A DNA stretch of 64,000 nucleotides from Melanocharis versteri (taxonomy: Eukaryota > Chordata > Aves > Passeriformes > Melanocharitidae). The notes beneath the pieces are model-generated. The model saw nothing but the letters and a program-made list of their open reading frames with translations. It searched no databases and was not told the origin of the DNA. Position 1 is the first letter of the stretch, and the number at the start of each line of letters is the position of its first letter. A program made the translations under genes and the position numbers. Below are positions 49,126 to 61,700 of this stretch, piece after piece. The stretch is from NCBI GenBank assembly GCA_013397845.1, contig VZTG01006780.1, positions 1,127,693 to 1,191,692 of the forward strand, written 5' to 3'.

Positions 49126-50578
49126 TTCCCCTTCTTTATGCCTACAGATTTACTTTTTCTATCTTTTGTATTATATTTCATTTCCAGTAAGGCTTCCCAG
49201 ACATTTTGAAAAGCTGCTATATTATAATTAAATTAAGTCTTTGTATTTGCTGCTAACAAGATGTTATCTTCATCATTCTTGGAAGCTTGTCTTGGGTTGT
49301 GGGTTGATGTGGATTTGCCATCGGCACAGAAACATTTCCTGCACAAACACAAACTGTTAAAGCTCCCCCATTTCCTGGCTCAGCGTGACACACTGCTCAA
49401 CTCCTTGTGTTTAGGTAAAGGGATTAAATGAAGGGATCACTCATATGGGCTGTGTCTTGGCTGATACTGATCTCGACAGAAAGAAGGGTTTAGTTTGAGC
49501 AGGTGGTTGGGCTCTGTGCTGTAACCTCAGGTGCCCTTCTGGAATTCAGTGCTGGGATGTAGAGACCTGGTGAGAGTCAGGCGCTGAGCCTCATCCACCC
49601 CTGCAGCTCTCTCTGGGGTTACCTCTCACCCTGTCTGCAGCACGGTGCTGTGGCCTGGCTCCTGCCCTGTGCCCTAGGCACAGCCTGTTCCACTGGAAAG
49701 GAAGCTCCGTGAGAGGTCTGAGCTCATGGAAAGAGCTGGGTGCCTGTGAAAGGGATTTTTGAATGCCAGCACACTGATCAGACACTACCTAAAAGAGATG
49801 GTAGGAAACAAAATGCTATGGAAAGGGGGTGGATATGGCATGAAGCTTATCTGTGAACTCAGCCCTTGAGTTAGATTAGCCCTTTCCTGCAGAAAGCAGT
49901 GGCTTTTGCCTCCCTGTGAAGCACTCTTTCCAGGAACAAATATCTGCTTCCAAAGCCCCCAGCACCACGTCTCACTTTTCCCAGGTAATCCTTGTCTGAC
50001 CTCACCACACACAAGAGTTGGATGTTTCCAGGATCTCTTTCTCCTTTAAGTTTCACTGGTCTGCCCTGGGTTTCATACACCCTTGGAACCAGGCGTTGAC
50101 TCTCCTGTGTCCCTGTGGATTCCCTGATCAGGTGCATGGGGGAAAGTGGCAGCACTACCATTGGATCTTCAGCACCATCTAACTCAGGGAGCCGTGCAAA
50201 GCTGTGGTCATGCACTGCTCAGGAAGGGAGGATGCATTTGTCCAAAACCCTGATCCCATGCGCCCGAAGAAAACAACTATGTATAAGGTATTTTTCATGA
50301 TTCCAGGAGAACTTTGACCTCCCAAGTTCTGTTTACCAGCCCTGTCTGTGCCAAAAAATTGGGAGGGGATATTAGCTTGGAAAAAACCAAGACTGAGATA
50401 TTGGGCAGGGTTTGAGACTCTGGCTTTGGGATGCAGATGATGGAAACATCAGTGCGACACATGAATCACGCTTCGGAGCCTAGGCTCAAACATTGCAGGA
50501 GCGCACCTGAACGTTGCACCATCGCATAACCTTTTTGTTGGACACAGAGTCCCTGATTTGCTCTCTGCTTGCTTTCAG

Positions 50579-50738
50579 GGACTGGAAGCACATTCTCAGA
50601 CTTTCTGTTGTTTCTATGAAGTGCTCTAAGATGTTTGTTATTTATGGAGCTTTTCTGTTCCACGTGTTGGTCTACAATGAACTCAAATCTCTCTGGAGAA
50701 AATGGAAACTACAACATATTCCTAAGCAGGAAAGTTAA
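50579..50738 (+). other. Candidate terminal coding exon
   Basis: A good acceptor (TTTGCTCTCTGCTTGCTTTCAG, ending at 50578) precedes 52 open codons ending in TAA at 50736-50738. The first base completes a codon, the same phase as the 48904 candidate. The peptide contains a hydrophobic segment (MFVIYGAFLFHVLVY) followed by a basic tail (KSLWRKWKLQH), as in a short membrane anchor with a cytoplasmic end. No AATAAA follows nearby and no family is recognised. Confidence 0.15.
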
Positions 50739-50739
50739 A

Positions 50740-52190
50740 AGTTTTCTCCTGTGGTTATTGGGGTTTCAATCTGGTCTTTCAAGAGAGCTGGTGGGAAATT
50801 GCACACCCAAATTCCTGCCTGCACTAGCAAATCCAGCAGTAGACACACATGCACACTTCTTTATCTGTCACGAGCAGCCAGTTATTCTCTGAACCCAGGA
50901 ATACGAATTCCTTTATTCATGTGCCTGTGAATGCTTCTGTCTGCATGTTTTTGACTATAGTCAGTGTAAGACTGAAACTGTCTAATGTGCTTGGAGAATT
51001 AAGGGATCTGCTAAAAAGAGGTCCTGAGATAAACCACAAATGTCTGTGACTCAGCTGTGAACCAAGAAGAGTGTGAGCAGTCATACAGAAAAAGGAAGTC
51101 TCATCAATACAGATGAGAGGAAAGGAGGTGAACAATAAGGGTAGTGAATATGGGAAGTATGTTTAGGCTTTGAGGATGTTGCCTTATTTTGGAGGGTTGA
51201 AGTATGTGAGCACTGACGCTGCACAGGGTAAATGTCATCTCAGCAGTGTCTGACTGCCTGTGCTGTTAGCTGCCTTAAGGAAAACAAGACTAGAGCAATG
51301 CTATTCTGAATGCTTCCTATGTCTGTTGAGCTTGTTCCTGGTTTTCGTGTGTATGCAAGGGATAGGAAAAGGAAAAAAACGTGCTATTTGTATGATCCCC
51401 AGGCTGCTGGCTCTAAGCTGCTTCATCTGTTCCCTTCCATGCCATTTGCACTGAATTTCAAGGTGGTTCAAGCAGCATTACTGTGTTTCAACGCTGTTGC
51501 TACACCTAAGCATGACCATTGTGATGGTTTCTGATCCTCCAGGTCATGGTCATCACATTGACTGTCTAGAAGAGGGAGAAAATTTGTGGAGAAGTGTGTT
51601 GCTGTTGCTGTCTGATGGAGAGAGTTTCAGGGATAAAAGATGAGCAAATTGTTAAGATATTAAGTTACAGATTTGTTTCTGACACCCTTCCCTACATAAA
51701 GCAGCACAAAAGTTCTCGGGGAGGATTTCTGTGGAAAAAGGTGCTTCTTGGCATGAGCCAAGACTGCAGATCTTCCTGTGCAAATCATATTTATCTTTTT
51801 TGAAAGTACACATATAGGATCAAACTCTGGTCCTGGAGAAATCCATCTGGTAAAAGAACACATGTCACTCTGTTATAATGCAATTGTAAAGTTATAATGG
51901 AGGTCTAAACAGATCCAAATAGAGTAATTTAGAGAACTTCTATTTCAATTTTAGCCATTTTATCTTCAGCTTTTCCTTAAATTGTGTTTACATTTTCCAG
52001 CTAGGTCTCAGTTTGAATGGGAAACAAAACAGAATATTTTATTCAAAAATGAAAGAACCCTATACGTCATATTCCAGTATTTTGAAGGCTTCCCACCCCA
52101 AATATTTTATCATGTGGCAATAGATAGAGCATAACAGACCCTCAGTAACAAGCTGGAAATTCAAGTAATCAGTCTTCTAAGTGAGTAGTA
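50740..52190. other. Non-coding single-copy sequence
   Basis: No recognised gene or transposon. Composition becomes AT-rich towards the right end. Short frames near 51260-51530 are incidental. Confidence 0.55.
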
Positions 52191-52192
52191 TT

Positions 52193-52260
52193 TAATTTTG
52201 AACAAAATTTATTTTAAATTTATTTTTTAAATTTAAATTTATTTTTATTTATTAAAAAAT
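52193..52260 (+). repeat. AT-rich low-complexity stretch
   Basis: Almost entirely A and T, made of ATTT/AAAT units with self-complementary AAATTTAAATTT near 52227-52241. Confidence 0.8.
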
Positions 52261-52319
52261 ACAGCGATTAATAAGCCAAAAGACTGCAAGTACTTAAGCA
52301 TGACATTGAGAACATGAGG

Positions 52320-52560
52320 TTTTTTTGTCCATTGCAATTCCTATGTCATGTGTCCAAAAAGTTTATATGATACACAATTTGGTTAGTCTTTTTCCGTGGT
52401 TAATGCATAAGTCTAGTTATTCTGTAATTATTATAATATACAATAATGAAACAATAATTTCATTCCTTCTACGTAATGTGCTCTACCAGCTTTAATTAAA
52501 CCTAACAACCTCATTACTGAATATCATTATATTGGCTTTAGGGAGGCAATACTATCTAGA
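52320..52560. promoter_or_regulatory. AT-rich region with homeodomain-type motifs, candidate conserved non-coding element
   Basis: Contains several TAAT-core motifs, including the palindrome TTTAATTAAA at 52491-52500 and TAATTATTATAATATA at 52426-52441. It has no open frame and no recognised repeat. Function is inferred from motif density only. Confidence 0.15.
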
Positions 52561-52569
52561 GAATACAGG

Positions 52570-54680
52570 ATTATTAAATGACTGGAGATTGGCTGTACCA
52601 GATGTGCCATCGGGCTGCCGTTTGACCTTGGCTGATTGGTTTAAAGTCTGGGCCTCTTTTACCCCCATGCCAAGTGAGAACCATCGTGTTCCACGTCCTT
52701 TGTGAAACACTCTGAGTTACATGGATTACAAATACCCTGTTTGAACACTGTGTGTCTGCTAACAGAGACAGGAAGAAGTCCTGCCCGAGATTCACAAGAT
52801 ACGACTTTGTCAGCTCCTGGAATGGGGATCCCCGGATGCTCAATAACTTCAGTAAAAATTAATTTTCAGTGAATTAAAAGAACATTCATTCTGCACCGTC
52901 TTTCTTACTTCGTGCTGGTTTGGAGTAGGCTGCACACCCTGTGCAGGCACCCAGAGCATTTCTGGTGCTCAGGTGCCCAGCCGGGAGCATGGCCCAGGTT
53001 CACAGGCCCACTCACCAGCAGGAGAGGTGCCACTGCCCCACCGCTTCACACATTTGCAGAAGAGATTGGATTGAGCTTTGTCTCCCCTTGCAATTGAATT
53101 GGCTTTGTGACCCTCTGCACTAGGAGGCTTTGCCTGGGTGGCTGGATGCTTGTGTTGGACAACATGAAAGCCTCCAAAAACTGGAGAGGTTTGACCTAAA
53201 GATGTTAGGACTTCAGAAGTGAAATTGGAGCCACCTCCCTGATGTGAGCAGCTCCTAAGTGGTTGTTTCCCAGCAGAAACAGGTCATGTTTTTCAAGAGG
53301 AAAGGCAAACAGGGCAGGAGACGTTCACCTCAGGCTGCCAGCAGGTGCTGGGGACGGCAGGATAAAGCATCAAGGCACCAGCAGGTGAAAAGGCCTGAAG
53401 GAGGGCAGCAGCAGGTGGATACAACAGCAGGGATTGGTAACATTTGAGCTACTGGAACTCACTTTTCCCTCAAATGTTACGTATTTTGTATCATTATCAG
53501 CAGCAGGAAGCCTGGTTTAACAGAACTGATTTTTCCAATTGCCTTTTTATTTCACCTCCCTCCCTACAGATGATATATCTTGCAATCCTTGGGTACTGTA
53601 AGTACCCAGTTTTGCTATGCTCTCTTTGAGACAGAAGATGCTTCAAATCCATGTTTGTGGGGGACAAAACAGTAAGTTTCACTGGGCATGGTTCCAGGTG
53701 AAATAGGTATAGAGACAGGTGGAACAGGGCTTCTGAAGGTCAAACTGCTGACCAGGGAGCATTATGTGCAAAGACACACACACTGCCACTTCTGGCAGCC
53801 TTGAAGCGAGGAGAAGAACCAGCTGGGGAATAAGGATCCTTGGTACTTGGAAGGAAGATGCTACGTGGATAGAGGTTGCAGAAAACTGGTTGTCCATTAC
53901 TACTAACTGGTTGAAATGGCAGTAGAGCAGCACAGAAATGTAGATTTGTCAGAAATGTGCAGCCATTAACTTCAGGTTATGAAAAACTCCAGTCACGTGA
54001 ACAGGTTCTTGGAAAATAAAATAAATATTTATACATTAGTATGCTTAAGATGGTGTGTGTCTGACTTTCTCTTATTTATAGTAGCCTTAATCTCAAATAT
54101 ACATTTAAGTTAAATTCATACCACCAGTGTGAAATTGTAGTGAGTTTAAGGTCTGTGCCTTCAGCCTCAGGGGGGTTAGCACTGGAAAAGTGTGGATGAT
54201 TGCAAGTTGCAATATAAAGTTGAAATCTTTTCAGATTTACCCTCTAGCATTTTGAGGTGACTCATTCGTCATACTGGCTCAGTCCCTGGTTTCTTCTAAA
54301 GGAAGAACATGCCAAAACAGAGGGTCATGTGAACATCTGTCTACTTTTGAGCACCGACGATTTTCCAGTAAGTTGCAAGCTTTATCCTGTTTTGACTTTG
54401 TTACCTAAGCTGACTATCTGTGCTCCCAACAGAACCTATGAAATGCAGATAGTGACGTCATTAATAAATGTTGTTAACATTCATATTTTGTGTAAAGTAG
54501 CTGTGACCCATCAGGTGTGGCCAAAGATGCTGAACTGAGACAAATTGCCACTAAGCAGTTCCAGTGTCCAGCCCCCCAGTTCTTGCCCTTGCTGGACTTC
54601 ATATAAATAGGTGTATACCACAAAATGTAGGACTAGCAGGCTGAATATCAGGATACACATCTGTAGAACTATTATTTACT
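52570..54680. other. Non-coding single-copy sequence with a CAGGTG E-box cluster
   Basis: No recognised gene. Three CAGGTG E-boxes lie at 53342-53347, 53382-53387 and 53412-53417, each preceded by CAGCAGGTG-like context, and an inverse CACCT lies at 53326-53330. CAGGTG is the preferred motif of E-protein, Snail and ZEB factors. The rest shows no structure. Confidence 0.5.
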
Positions 54681-54684
54681 CTCC

Positions 54685-54750
54685 AAAAAGTCAGATTTTT
54701 TTCAGCTACCTTAGATGAAAAAAGTCAGACTTTTTTCAGCACCTTAGATG
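54685..54750 (+). repeat. 33-bp tandem duplication
   Basis: Copy one is 54685-54717 and copy two is 54718-54750. Both read AAAA(A)GTCAGA-T/C-TTTTTTCAGC-(TA)CCTTAGATG. They differ at a few positions, so the duplication is not brand new. It is a local event with no coding meaning. Confidence 0.9.
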
Positions 54751-54754
54751 AAAC

Positions 54755-55595
54755 TTTAGAAGTAGATTTGACATACTAAAATGGCATGAATTCCCAGCTG
54801 TTTTGTGAAAATCGGAGAGAGAATGCAAAAGCAAGGTGAATAAAAGCCCATTGGCATCATGCAGCTGTGGCTCCCATTCCCTCCAGAGGAGCAGCCATCA
54901 CCTGGCCCAGCACATGCCTGCTGGCCCTGCGACAATGTCATCAACAGCACCATTGCCACCACTGTGTGCTGGCCATCACGCAGCCAAGAGCACTACCTGG
55001 GAGGAGGGCAGCACTGGCAATGGTGGAAGAACTGGGAACTGTAAAAAACGAGGATGTGATTTAAGGAAAAGTAGGAAAAAATTCCCAAGGAATTAGGGAA
55101 AAGAGCCTTCTCTTGTTCCTCTGTGCAGAAGAAAATCTGATATTCCACTTCATAGTACTAGGATTAATTGAACCAGGCCTTTAGATAGTGAGCTGTATTT
55201 GTCTCACGGTTTCTGAAATCCAGAATGCTTTTCCTGGTAATGCTTTCATTGCCAGTACAAAGATTGTAATTGTATTTCTATGCACGAGATGCTCAGATAT
55301 ATTAGATATAATTAACGGTGAATTCAATTATTTATCTTAGTAAAATGTAAACTTTTCATGTCCCTAAGATACAAGATTGATGCACAGATGCCTCATAGAG
55401 CCATACAGTTCCAGAAAATGCAAACACATTCACAGGCAGTCCAGACTGGGAATTTTCATGAGCAGACCACCAGCAAATTATACAATAGGCATTTTCATTC
55501 AAGGAATTCTAGTGCTGGAGTCAGTGTGTAGGTGTTGAGAGAGTCCTCTGGTCTCCAGTTTGTCCCAATGGACTGGAAATATTAATGAGATCATA
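54755..55595. other. Non-coding single-copy sequence
   Basis: Around 54840-55060 all three plus frames are open at once, one with an Asn-Ser-Thr site and several Cys and Trp. This reflects a GC-rich, stop-poor patch and I see no known domain. The remainder holds nothing recognisable. Confidence 0.5.
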
Positions 55596-55599
55596 CTCA

Positions 55600-55690
55600 C
55601 AGCACATCTGCATTATTATCTCTTTTCTTCAGGAGAAAATTGAGGCACAAGAAAAAGAAGACTTGAGCAAGACAGCATTTAGCAAAATTG
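55600..55690 (-). mobile_element. Probable MIR SINE fragment
   Basis: CATTATTATCTCTTTTCTTC followed by AGGAGAAAATTGAGGCACAAG and GACTTGAGCAAGACAGC follows the reverse complement of MIR ('attattatccccattttacagatgaggaaactgaggcacagag ... acttgcccaaggtcacacagc'). The order and spacing of landmarks are right. Divergence is high, as expected of a Mesozoic SINE. Confidence 0.5.
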
Positions 55691-56549
55691 GGTATGGGCA
55701 TTTACTTGTGAAGATCCTACTGTTTACCCTTAATTCTGAGATCACCCTTCCATGATGCAGGAACTGTTTCCTCACAGATACATGGGGGGTGAGAGAGAAA
55801 CAGTGCAATGCTAAGATTTCAGCTGTGACTGCAGCCTGAATTGGCCACAGCTTCTCGTGCTAGAGGTCATTAATTTGACAGGTTGCTGCTGTACAAATCC
55901 CACAGCAGTACAGAAGCAAAAACCAGATGATTTCCATCAACTTCTCATAATTGTAAACAAAAGACAATGAGAAACATCAGGGAGTCACATTTCACTGGAG
56001 CATAGAGACAGTGGGGGGCATGATTAGCATTGAAATCACATCTGCATCAAATTCAAAATTAGTAAAAATAAAGAAAATTCTTCACTTCTCAGATGAAAAG
56101 CAGCAATTCTTCTGTGCATTGCATTTTTTATTAAAATTGCTTTTCTTACTACTTGCAAGATTTAAATAAAAGATCTGCAAAAATAGACAATTTTTTTTTC
56201 CAGCCATCTGAGTGGGTATGTTCCCCACATGTGCTATTCATGATTTTAACAAAGAAGGGTGGATAGATACCTAATTGTTTCTGGATTATCATCTTTCAGC
56301 AGCAGCCAGATCAGCTTTTTTGCTCTTTTCTATTAGATTATGATCCCTTCATGAAAGATGACCCAGACAAAAGTCACACCTCAGAGATGTGACGGAAAGC
56401 AGGAATTTGCAGATGCTCTGTTTGCCTTCTTCCCTTTGCAGCCAAGACAGAATGAGTGAGGCTTGGATGTCTGCACTGAACTGGTTCGGGAGAAGATGTG
56501 CTCTCATGCACAGAACACCACTCTGAGTTTCAAGGAAGTGGGAACACTT

Positions 56550-56680
56550 CTACCTCTGCCACTGGCTTATAGGTGACCTTGGGGGAAAACTCACTTCAGG
56601 CCCAAACCTTGGTTTCCCTCAACTGTAAAAGGAGGTCAGTAATGCCAAAGTCTTACATGAGCATTATAGGTGCAAAGGTG
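56550..56680 (+). mobile_element. MIR SINE fragment (best copy in the window)
   Basis: CTACCTCTGCCACTGGCTTA (56550-56569), AGGTGACCTTGGGGGAAAAC (56571-56590), TCACTTCAGGCC, a CTTGGTTTCCCTCAACTGTA stretch (56609-56628) and AAAAGGAGGTCAGTAATG follow the sense MIR consensus landmarks in order ('ctctgccacttactagctgtgtgaccttgggcaagtcacttaacctctctgagcctcagtttcctcatctgtaaaatgggg'). The copy is tRNA-derived in origin but retains no usable promoter that I can see. Confidence 0.65.
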
Positions 56681-56689
56681 TCATAAGAG

Positions 56690-57775
56690 CTACATATGCA
56701 TTATCATTTCCTGGGATAACGGGCTCCAGCCTCCTTCCTCAAAGGTGTTTTTGGACCTTGAGGTGCAAAGTGCCTGCTTAGAAACAACCATCGTAGACAT
56801 GGAAATGCCTAATTTATTTACTTTTATCCCTGTTGGGAGCCTCTCAGGGTAGCTGGCTGGTAGGGTGATGCAAAAACTGTGTCCTGGCATGGCTCTCCCT
56901 ACAGCAACTTGGCAGGACACGAGGCTCAGGGACATCCCTAGGCTCCTCTGCCATGTCCAGCCTGGACAGCTGGCTCGAGGCAGTGTTTGCTTCCTCAATA
57001 CATCGACATGGGGAGCGCAAAGCATTCCCCCACGCCCAGGGACTGAGCTATGTGGAGCTTCAGTGTGAACTGTAATTTAAAGCCTTTATCTAAATACTCT
57101 TTGCTAGCATAGATCAAACAGTGGAAGCCAAGCTGACAGGTTAATCCCATTGTCAGGAGATTTCAGTATTTCCAAAGCAGGTTTTGTCTGGATTTGGAGA
57201 GAAACCCCCGAGGCTGCTGTTCATCCTGGGAGGGAGCAGCATCCCTGTGGGCAGAGGAGATGGTGGAAAATGGGGCAGGGTTCAGCCAAATCCAAGCTCT
57301 GCCAGAACTGTCTCTAAAACTAGCAAATTATGGAATATTTTGACCTTGTTAGCTGGCATTTCCAACAATAAAAACAGTCAATTTTTTTTCTCTTTCCTGA
57401 GCAACCCTATTCTGATAACACAATACACATTTGTCCAAAAAGATATCAGCAAACCACAAAGCTTGCAGGTTTAACTCCAAAAACTCAAAAGCCTAATGGC
57501 CTCTCTGACTATTTGAACCCTTTTATTCATCTGCTCTTCTGAAAATGTAGAGAAAGGCTGGATGAGAACAGCCGTTCTTAAAACAGTTCTCAACATAGAT
57601 GAGATGATCTTAACTTTGCATTTGAGCACTCATCCTGCATACCTCACTCTGATTCTAGGTCTGATCTGTACCCACATAAGCATAAGGCCAGCCTCTGGCT
57701 AAGGTTTGGATGCCACTGAAAACCCACAAGAAATAATTGCTCTTCCTGAAAAGAACTTGTCCTGACGAGTGGAAA
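56690..57775. other. Non-coding single-copy sequence
   Basis: No recognised gene or repeat. Open frames near 56690-57070 on both strands and 57184-57474 on the plus strand are unrecognised and consistent with chance. Confidence 0.55.
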
Positions 57776-57779
57776 TCAT

Positions 57780-58700
57780 TTCATAATGGCTTGCAAGATT
57801 ATAATTCTTCACTCTCCAAGCCCCAGTGATACAATAAGATAATAAATCTCACTGAAGAGTGAAATGTGCTGTAATTGATGGGAATATGTAGACAGAGAAT
57901 GTAAATCTCAAAGTACATCTGGAGCATCTGAACAGGTGATATGTGCACAGTGAAGACGACAGGACTGGGCGTTTTGCACTTGGCATCATTAAAATTTGCT
58001 TGCCAAGCTTAATTGTAAATGTGAACTCTAATCTCAGTTTTCCATACTTCATTTGAAGGCATCGTCTGATAATTCCAGTAGTGTTGCTGATGGTTTGTGT
58101 GGCTGAAAAGTAACATTAGGTCACAATCCTGCTTTCTCAATTTGGTGCAAACATGAACAGCTTCTCTAGATCACTGCTGTATCTCTCCAGAAACCACTGT
58201 ATATGTGACACTGCAAAAAGCCTGTGCTGTCTCTGTGACACATTTACAGGCATGCCCCAGCCTGGGGATCCCTTCACAAGTTTCCACTTGGTCAGCCTAA
58301 TAAAATTTGCAGTCCTTCATGGACAGCAATGCAGTGAGGGATTTTATTTTTAAAAAAAAAAGGTTTTAAAATGGATTGAACAAAGTAACAAAACTCCACT
58401 CGAAATCAGTGTTGAATGATGGTTAATAAATGCAGAAGAACTTGAAGAGATTAGCAAGCAAATAAATCATTACAAAAAATAGTTAGGCTTGCCATTGTAA
58501 AACATGTTCTAAATTTCCTGGGTATTGAAAAGTAATGTGCATTTTGACCTATTTTCTTGTTTGAGAGCATATAATTAATTATTTCTTACAAAAACATTAC
58601 ATAAAAAAAGCCATTGTATCTGTAAATGAATGGCAAATCACAGCTTAAATGAGATGGAAAAACATCCGCTGTCTGTGAGTCTTTCTCTAAATATTACTTT
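57780..58700. promoter_or_regulatory. AT-rich single-copy stretch, candidate conserved non-coding element
   Basis: Two sub-blocks, 57780-58140 and 58380-58700, are AT-rich, free of recognised repeats and of coding frames, and dense in TAAT cores, including TAATTAATTA at 58572-58581. The text looks like vertebrate developmental enhancer sequence, but this impression needs an alignment to test. Confidence 0.2.
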
Positions 58701-61700
58701 TTAATTTTATAAAAGGAAATCTTCTGCATCCAACAGAAGCATGTTTTGCAGATAATTAGATTGATTTACATATTGTTGTATGACAGAAAAAAAAACAATC
58801 TCATTTCTCGTGGTGGAAAGAATGACTGGAGGTTGAGTTCCTTAGAGACACCAATCCTTCCCCGCTTTTGCTTTCTGTCTTCAGATATTTTCTCTTACTT
58901 AGAATATTCTGCTTGTCCTTCAGACTCATCCTCCCCTGACCAGAAGGTTGAATTTAATACAGAAGGAAAGAGGGACGGTTGATTTGTGAGAATGTCTAGG
59001 AGGCTGGGGCACATGGGCCCAAGAAAATGTCACTGATTTGTGCTTCTTTTCTTCCCTAGCTAATGCAGAAAATTTTTGCTCAATCATGCAGAGTCCTATG
59101 AGCACTGGAACACTCAGCCTTAAAACACTACTTCACCTTCCTGTCCTAGTAGCAAGAGTTGGGAATGTATCCACAGATGTCTCATGGTTTGAAAAACTAG
59201 GGGTTAAGATCTTTGAGCCTTTGGCTTAATGATCTCCTGTGAAGCCTCTTCTATGGCAGATTCTGAGGGGAATCATGATTTTTCTCACTATGGTTGCCCG
59301 CTGCTTTTTCTTCCCTGAAGATGCATGCTGGACAAACATATCATCAGCAATAGTGTTGCCAGCTCCAGATTCAGCCTGCAGTCCAACAGCCAGGCTTGAA
59401 AATAATAAATCGTATTACGATAAAATAATTACTTAATTTCTTTAAAATTAAAGAAAGAATTGCACATGCTGTGTTTGCAAGAGGAAAAGCCTTATCATCA
59501 ATCATAGCACATAATCTGTTTTAGATGCACTGTTTAAGTGCTCTTTGAAGGTAAATATTTTATTATGCCTTCAAAACACTACTAGAGTTTATAGTTTATC
59601 ACAAATGTGCAAATCAGGTTTCTGTGCATGTATCCTTTGGTTTCACAGCTTACTTCCCTTCCCTTTAAACATACTCACATTCAAAGAGCCTCTATTGCAA
59701 CATCAAGCTCTGGGAAATGAGTTTACAAATTGAGGTTGGTTTTCAAGGAGTGCTTGCATGCTTAGTGTTTGTGTTGATGTTTTTCTAGTCTATGAAGAGG
59801 CCGTGCAATTGGGATAAAATAACAAATGATCAGATATTCAGAGGCTGTTTCAGTTCCTGGAGAGGGGAATCCTGGCAGAACACTCTATCTTTCTTTGAAT
59901 GGCACAGAGCACTTTGTGCAGGGACGGAAGGGAAGTTACTGTACATAAACAAGCACGAGTACTCAGTTCCTGGGCTCCATTGGCACTGGAATGCTCAGCC
60001 CCACTGCCTGTAGCACTGATGGTCAGCTTCATAGGTACACAGTGATTTATGGAGGGAAAGTTTCTATCAACTAACAAGCAGCCTTATGTACTGATTTATG
60101 TCTTAACTTGGAAGAAAGGAAAGAAGGGGAAAGAACAAAAGTTAGGTCTCAATGTGAGACAGCACAGCACAGCTCCACCCCATGAAGGCTGCAGCAGCTC
60201 CAAGGACAAAACGGGTGATCTATTATGTGGCACAGTCATGATCTTAGCAATGCAAGTACACAGGCAACAAAAGGCATCACAGTTTGAAGCTGCAACTCAT
60301 CTCTGAATCACAGGAAAAGCTTCTCACCTGGTATATGCCTGTTTGGAGGCATAACACTGCATCTAATTAGATGTGTCAGAAAAGTAAAGATTGTAAAAAT
60401 CATTTCACAACTGTTCTGTTTTTTGAGGAGAAAAAATTATTCCTTCTAAAGTGTTACAGTCCTTCTAAGAATGTGCATACAAACACATACAAAGTGCCCT
60501 GCCTGGGGATTTCAGAGCTTCGGTGTTTTGATTTCTCCTTTACATTATTTTTCTCTGGGTGCAGCTGAACAGAGGGAAATAAAGACAAACTCTAACACTG
60601 GAACATCAAGAAAAAAGAAACTGTTGACCCTCTAGCCAGTTAGTAAATAGAACTTGCCCTGGGCATGGCAGGCAAGTGCCTCCTCCACCCAGACTTTGGT
60701 TCTTCAAGGACATTGATGTGATTTTTCATGCAGTAACAGTTTGCTCTTGCCAGTGCATGTCTAACAGCTTACCCTGTGGCTCTGTTCTATTAGCAGTGAT
60801 GAATTCCAGTCAAAGGAAACAAGTTAAGCTGCAGTATCTCTTGAACTTTAAAACATGACAGAGCATTAATGAGGACCATCGCTGGCTTATCTCCATAGAG
60901 TGGTGCCTGATAGTTCCTTTGTTTCCATGTCCCCTACCAGTAGTGATTCGCAAGAATTTCTCTAGAATTCAAACTCTCCTTTTCCCAGTGTTGCTAACCA
61001 CTCACAACAGGCTCTGTATGTTTCTGGGAACTACTTTTTTTTGGCTGCACCTGTAGAAGTAACCACCAAGAGAAGAAGAGTGTAGAATACAGTGAAGGCA
61101 TCCTACCAGGATTGGTCACCTATTCAGTACCATGTGCTGGTTTAACTGCTCAAGGCTGTATTCTTCACACTGCCACAGCAGCGGGCTGTAGAGAATCACT
61201 TGCTTTCTCCTCAGAGTGCTTTATCTCCTGTTTCCATTCCTAGTCCTTCTGAGAAATGTTTGGATAGGTTTTCTGGTTGGAGGATGAGCTGCAGTATACA
61301 TGTGTGCCTGTAGAGCTGGCAAGGAACAAAGACACACTGAAAACATATTAGAATAAAAAAAGCTCTAGGATACTCGACATAAAAGCCAGCAGCAAAGGTT
61401 TAAACCCACCACAAAGGCTGAGAAACTGCAAGTTAAGGCACAGCACCCTCTGCTTAGCCCACATCACCCTGCCTTGGGGCTGTGCTGCACAGTGCACCAG
61501 AGAGCTGCAGCATACCTGTGGGAGGGAACCAGCACTGCTAACAGGATCTTCAGGTCCTATCTGGTGAGTGGCTCAAGGGTTCGGGTTCTCTCCCATGCTT
61601 CTAATCCCCCTGGAGAAGCTCCCTGGAAATGCCTGCAAAGCCACTTCATTTCTCCTCTTTCCAGTCTGCCCTCACACCCCTCCTTGGGCACAAGAGCGGC

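Noticed and set aside
54836..55096. Cys/Trp-rich frame with an N-glycosylation motif, considered as an extracellular or envelope-like domain
   Set aside because: All three plus frames are open here, no disulfide pattern of a known domain is visible, and there are no retroviral landmarks nearby.
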